7,186 nucleotides of DNA from Syntrophomonas sp. GTDB lineage: Bacteria; Bacillota; Syntrophomonadia; Syntrophomonadales; Syntrophomonadaceae. Below are positions 6,386 through 7,186 of the stretch, piece by piece. Position numbers and translations under genes: made by a program. Positions within the stretch are counted from its first letter, which is position 1. Each line of letters opens with the position of its first letter. The stretch covers positions 1 through 7,186 of the forward strand of contig JAQUUV010000107.1 of NCBI GenBank assembly GCA_028693695.1, in the 5' to 3' direction. The notes beneath the pieces are model-generated. The model did not search any database. It was not told the DNA's origin and saw only the letters and a program-made list of their open reading frames with translations.

Positions 6386-6865
6386 ATGAATAAGATGCTG
6401 GTAATTGATTATCACAAATGTGTCGGTTGTAAAACATGTGAAATGATATGTTCTCTAGTCCATGAGGGAGTTTGTGCGCCGAACTTATCCCGCATCAGGA
6501 TTGCCAAAGATGAGAGAGCAGGGTGGAATGTACCCATTAGTTGTGCCATGTGTGAGAAACCGATGTGTGTAACGGTGTGCCCGGTGGGGGCAATGTTCAG
6601 AAATCGGGAAACTGGGCTGGTTACTGTCGATGAAAAGCGTTGTATAGGTTGCCGCCAGTGCGTCCAGGCCTGTCCTTTCGGTCACGCCAACTTCAATCCG
6701 TTAAAAGGGTTGGCCTTCAAATGTGATCAGTGTGATGGGGACCCTCAATGTGCTAAGTTTTGCTGGACTGGGGCTATCTCTTTTGAGGCTATAGAGTTGA
6801 GCTTGAACCAGCGACGCCTGGAGACGGCGGAGAAAATAACTCGGGGTCAGACCCCGAGTTATTGA
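6386..6865 (+). CDS. Second four-cluster [4Fe-4S] ferredoxin subunit, paralogue of the first
   Basis: A 159-residue ferredoxin with sixteen cluster Cys at exactly the same residue numbers as the first copy (12, 15, 18, 22, 53, 56, 61, 65, 86, 89, 92, 96, 113, 116, 122, 126), plus the shared extra C30. By my hand count about 54 of the first 131 residues are identical without a gap. It keeps the usual CPVGAM after C65 but has CWTGAI after C126, where the first copy has CPTGAL. GGGAGGGGGA sits just upstream of the ATG. The gene starts 61 nt after the FAD gene, a wider gap than elsewhere in the operon, which leaves room for separate control. The last codons (KITRGQTPSY and stop TGA at 6863-6865) are formed by the palindromic repeat at 6825-6922, so the native C-terminus may have been replaced. 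It is probably an electron-transfer subunit of the same complex, or a soluble partner. Confidence 0.9.
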   Translation: MNKMLVIDYHKCVGCKTCEMICSLVHEGVCAPNLSRIRIAKDERAGWNVPISCAMCEKPMCVTVCPVGAMFRNRETGLVTVDEKRCIGCRQCVQACPFGHANFNPLKGLAFKCDQCDGDPQCAKFCWTGAISFEAIELSLNQRRLETAEKITRGQTPSY

Positions 6866-6922
6866 GTTATTTGTAGTGTCATCAATAACTCGGGGTCTGA
6901 CCCCGAGTTATTTTTTCCGCCG
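6825..6922. repeat. Composite inverted repeat (REP/BIME- or MITE-like) with two palindromes
   Basis: Two 41-nt arms (6825-6865 and 6882-6922) are inverted copies with a single mismatch, separated by 16 nt. Each arm carries a perfect 29-nt palindrome (6835-6863 centred on A6849; 6884-6912 centred on T6898) whose half-site ends AATAACTCGGGGTC. The outer edges are CGGCGG and CCGCCG. I see no target-site duplication and no transposase gene. The nested palindromes resemble paired REP elements (BIMEs) mobilised by Y1 transposases; I recall similar GGGGTCAGACCCC palindromes scattered in other genomes, but that is memory and not shown here. Confidence 0.85.
6884..6916 (+). terminator. Rho-independent terminator of the aor operon, formed by the right palindrome
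   Basis: A 14-bp perfect stem with a GC-rich core (CTCGGGGTC) runs straight into TTTTTT (6911-6916), 19 nt after the ferredoxin stop. The left palindrome, read on the minus strand, also ends in a short T-run, so the whole repeat could stop transcription both ways and insulate zapA. Confidence 0.8.
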
Positions 6923-6944
6923 CTTTTTAGAGAATGGAAGGAAT

Positions 6945-6950
6945 TATAAT
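6945..6950 (+). promoter_or_regulatory. Candidate -10 box for zapA
   Basis: A consensus TATAAT lies 45 nt before the zapA start and downstream of the terminator, where a new promoter is needed. No good -35 box is seen at 16-18 nt spacing. Confidence 0.3.
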
Positions 6951-6995
6951 ATTTGTAGCGAAATACTGTAAATGATTCCTAAAAGGGGAGGCTAA

Positions 6996-7186
6996 ATGGT
7001 GGAAGGTATTAAAAATAATGTAAATAAGGTTACAGTAGAGATTTTTAACCAAGAATATGTAGTGAAAGGCAACGAAAATGCTGAATATATGGAGATGCTT
7101 GCTGCTTATGTGGATCGGCGCATGCGGATGATAGGACAGCGTAATAACAGCCTCACTATTACCAAGGTTGCAGTCTTAACTGCCCT
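6996..7186 (+). CDS. zapA: Cell-division protein ZapA (5' part, truncated by window end)
   Basis: ZapA binds FtsZ and promotes bundling of its filaments at the division ring. The first 63 codons are visible and end mid-gene; the family is usually about 85-110 aa. The N-terminal beta-strand and helix pattern is typical: VTVEIFNQEYVVKG (12-25), AEYMEMLAAYVDRRM, then LTITKVAVLTA at the window edge, which leads into the family's conserved ALN/DE region. The ATG at 6996 has GGGGAGG 4 nt upstream. It is separated from the redox operon by a strong terminator, so it belongs to a different transcription unit and marks a return to core chromosomal genes. The short alignment length is the only reservation. 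Confidence 0.88.
   Translation, partial: MVEGIKNNVNKVTVEIFNQEYVVKGNENAEYMEMLAAYVDRRMRMIGQRNNSLTITKVAVLTA

Noticed and set aside
6825..6922. CRISPR array or riboswitch at the repeat
   Set aside because: There are only two copies, in inverted orientation, with one 16-nt spacer, and they sit at the end of a gene rather than in a leader.

Overview
The window looks like part of the chromosome of an anaerobic, low-to-moderate GC Firmicute, probably of the Syntrophomonas/Pelotomaculum/Desulfotomaculum kind. The basis is purine-rich GGAGG ribosome binding sites before nearly every gene, a class III/IV-type PHA synthase with small Bacillus/Clostridia-style helper proteins, a tungsten aldehyde oxidoreductase operon and a Firmicute-type zapA. 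The genus assignment is inference; there is no rRNA or taxonomic marker here.

Layout. (1) Positions 1-2182, minus strand: a polyhydroxyalkanoate (PHA) operon read right to left as phasin-like protein, PhaR/PhaE-like synthase subunit, PhaJ-type (R)-enoyl-CoA hydratase, and PhaC synthase, which runs off the left edge. Gaps are only 18-36 nt. (2) Positions 2183-2657: a gene-free, AT-rich divergent intergenic region with a near-palindrome around back-to-back TATAAT boxes. (3) Positions 2658-6865, plus strand: a four-gene redox operon made of an AOR-family tungstopterin enzyme, a ferredoxin with four predicted [4Fe-4S] clusters, an FAD/NAD(P)H oxidoreductase, and a second paralogous four-cluster ferredoxin. 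(4) Positions 6825-6922: a composite inverted repeat of two 29-nt perfect palindromes in 41-nt arms. It forms the last codons of the second ferredoxin and also a strong intrinsic terminator. (5) Positions 6996-7186: the start of zapA, a cell-division gene.

How the parts may work together. PhaJ draws enoyl-CoA from beta-oxidation into (R)-3-hydroxyacyl-CoA, and PhaC with its PhaR/PhaE-like partner polymerises this onto granules coated by the phasin. The divergent operon has the composition of the AorABC aldehyde:NAD+ oxidoreductase of Aromatoleum (AOR catalytic subunit, polyferredoxin, FAD subunit) plus an extra polyferredoxin. It would move electrons between an aldehyde/carboxylate couple and NAD(P)H or ferredoxin. 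Both operons are ways to handle surplus acyl groups and reducing power, which would suit a fermentative or syntrophic fatty-acid metaboliser. No regulator gene lies in the window. The most unusual items are the two-ferredoxin AOR cluster, the loss of both lead Asp residues in the AOR pterin motifs, and the mobile-type palindrome that supplies a protein C-terminus and terminator.
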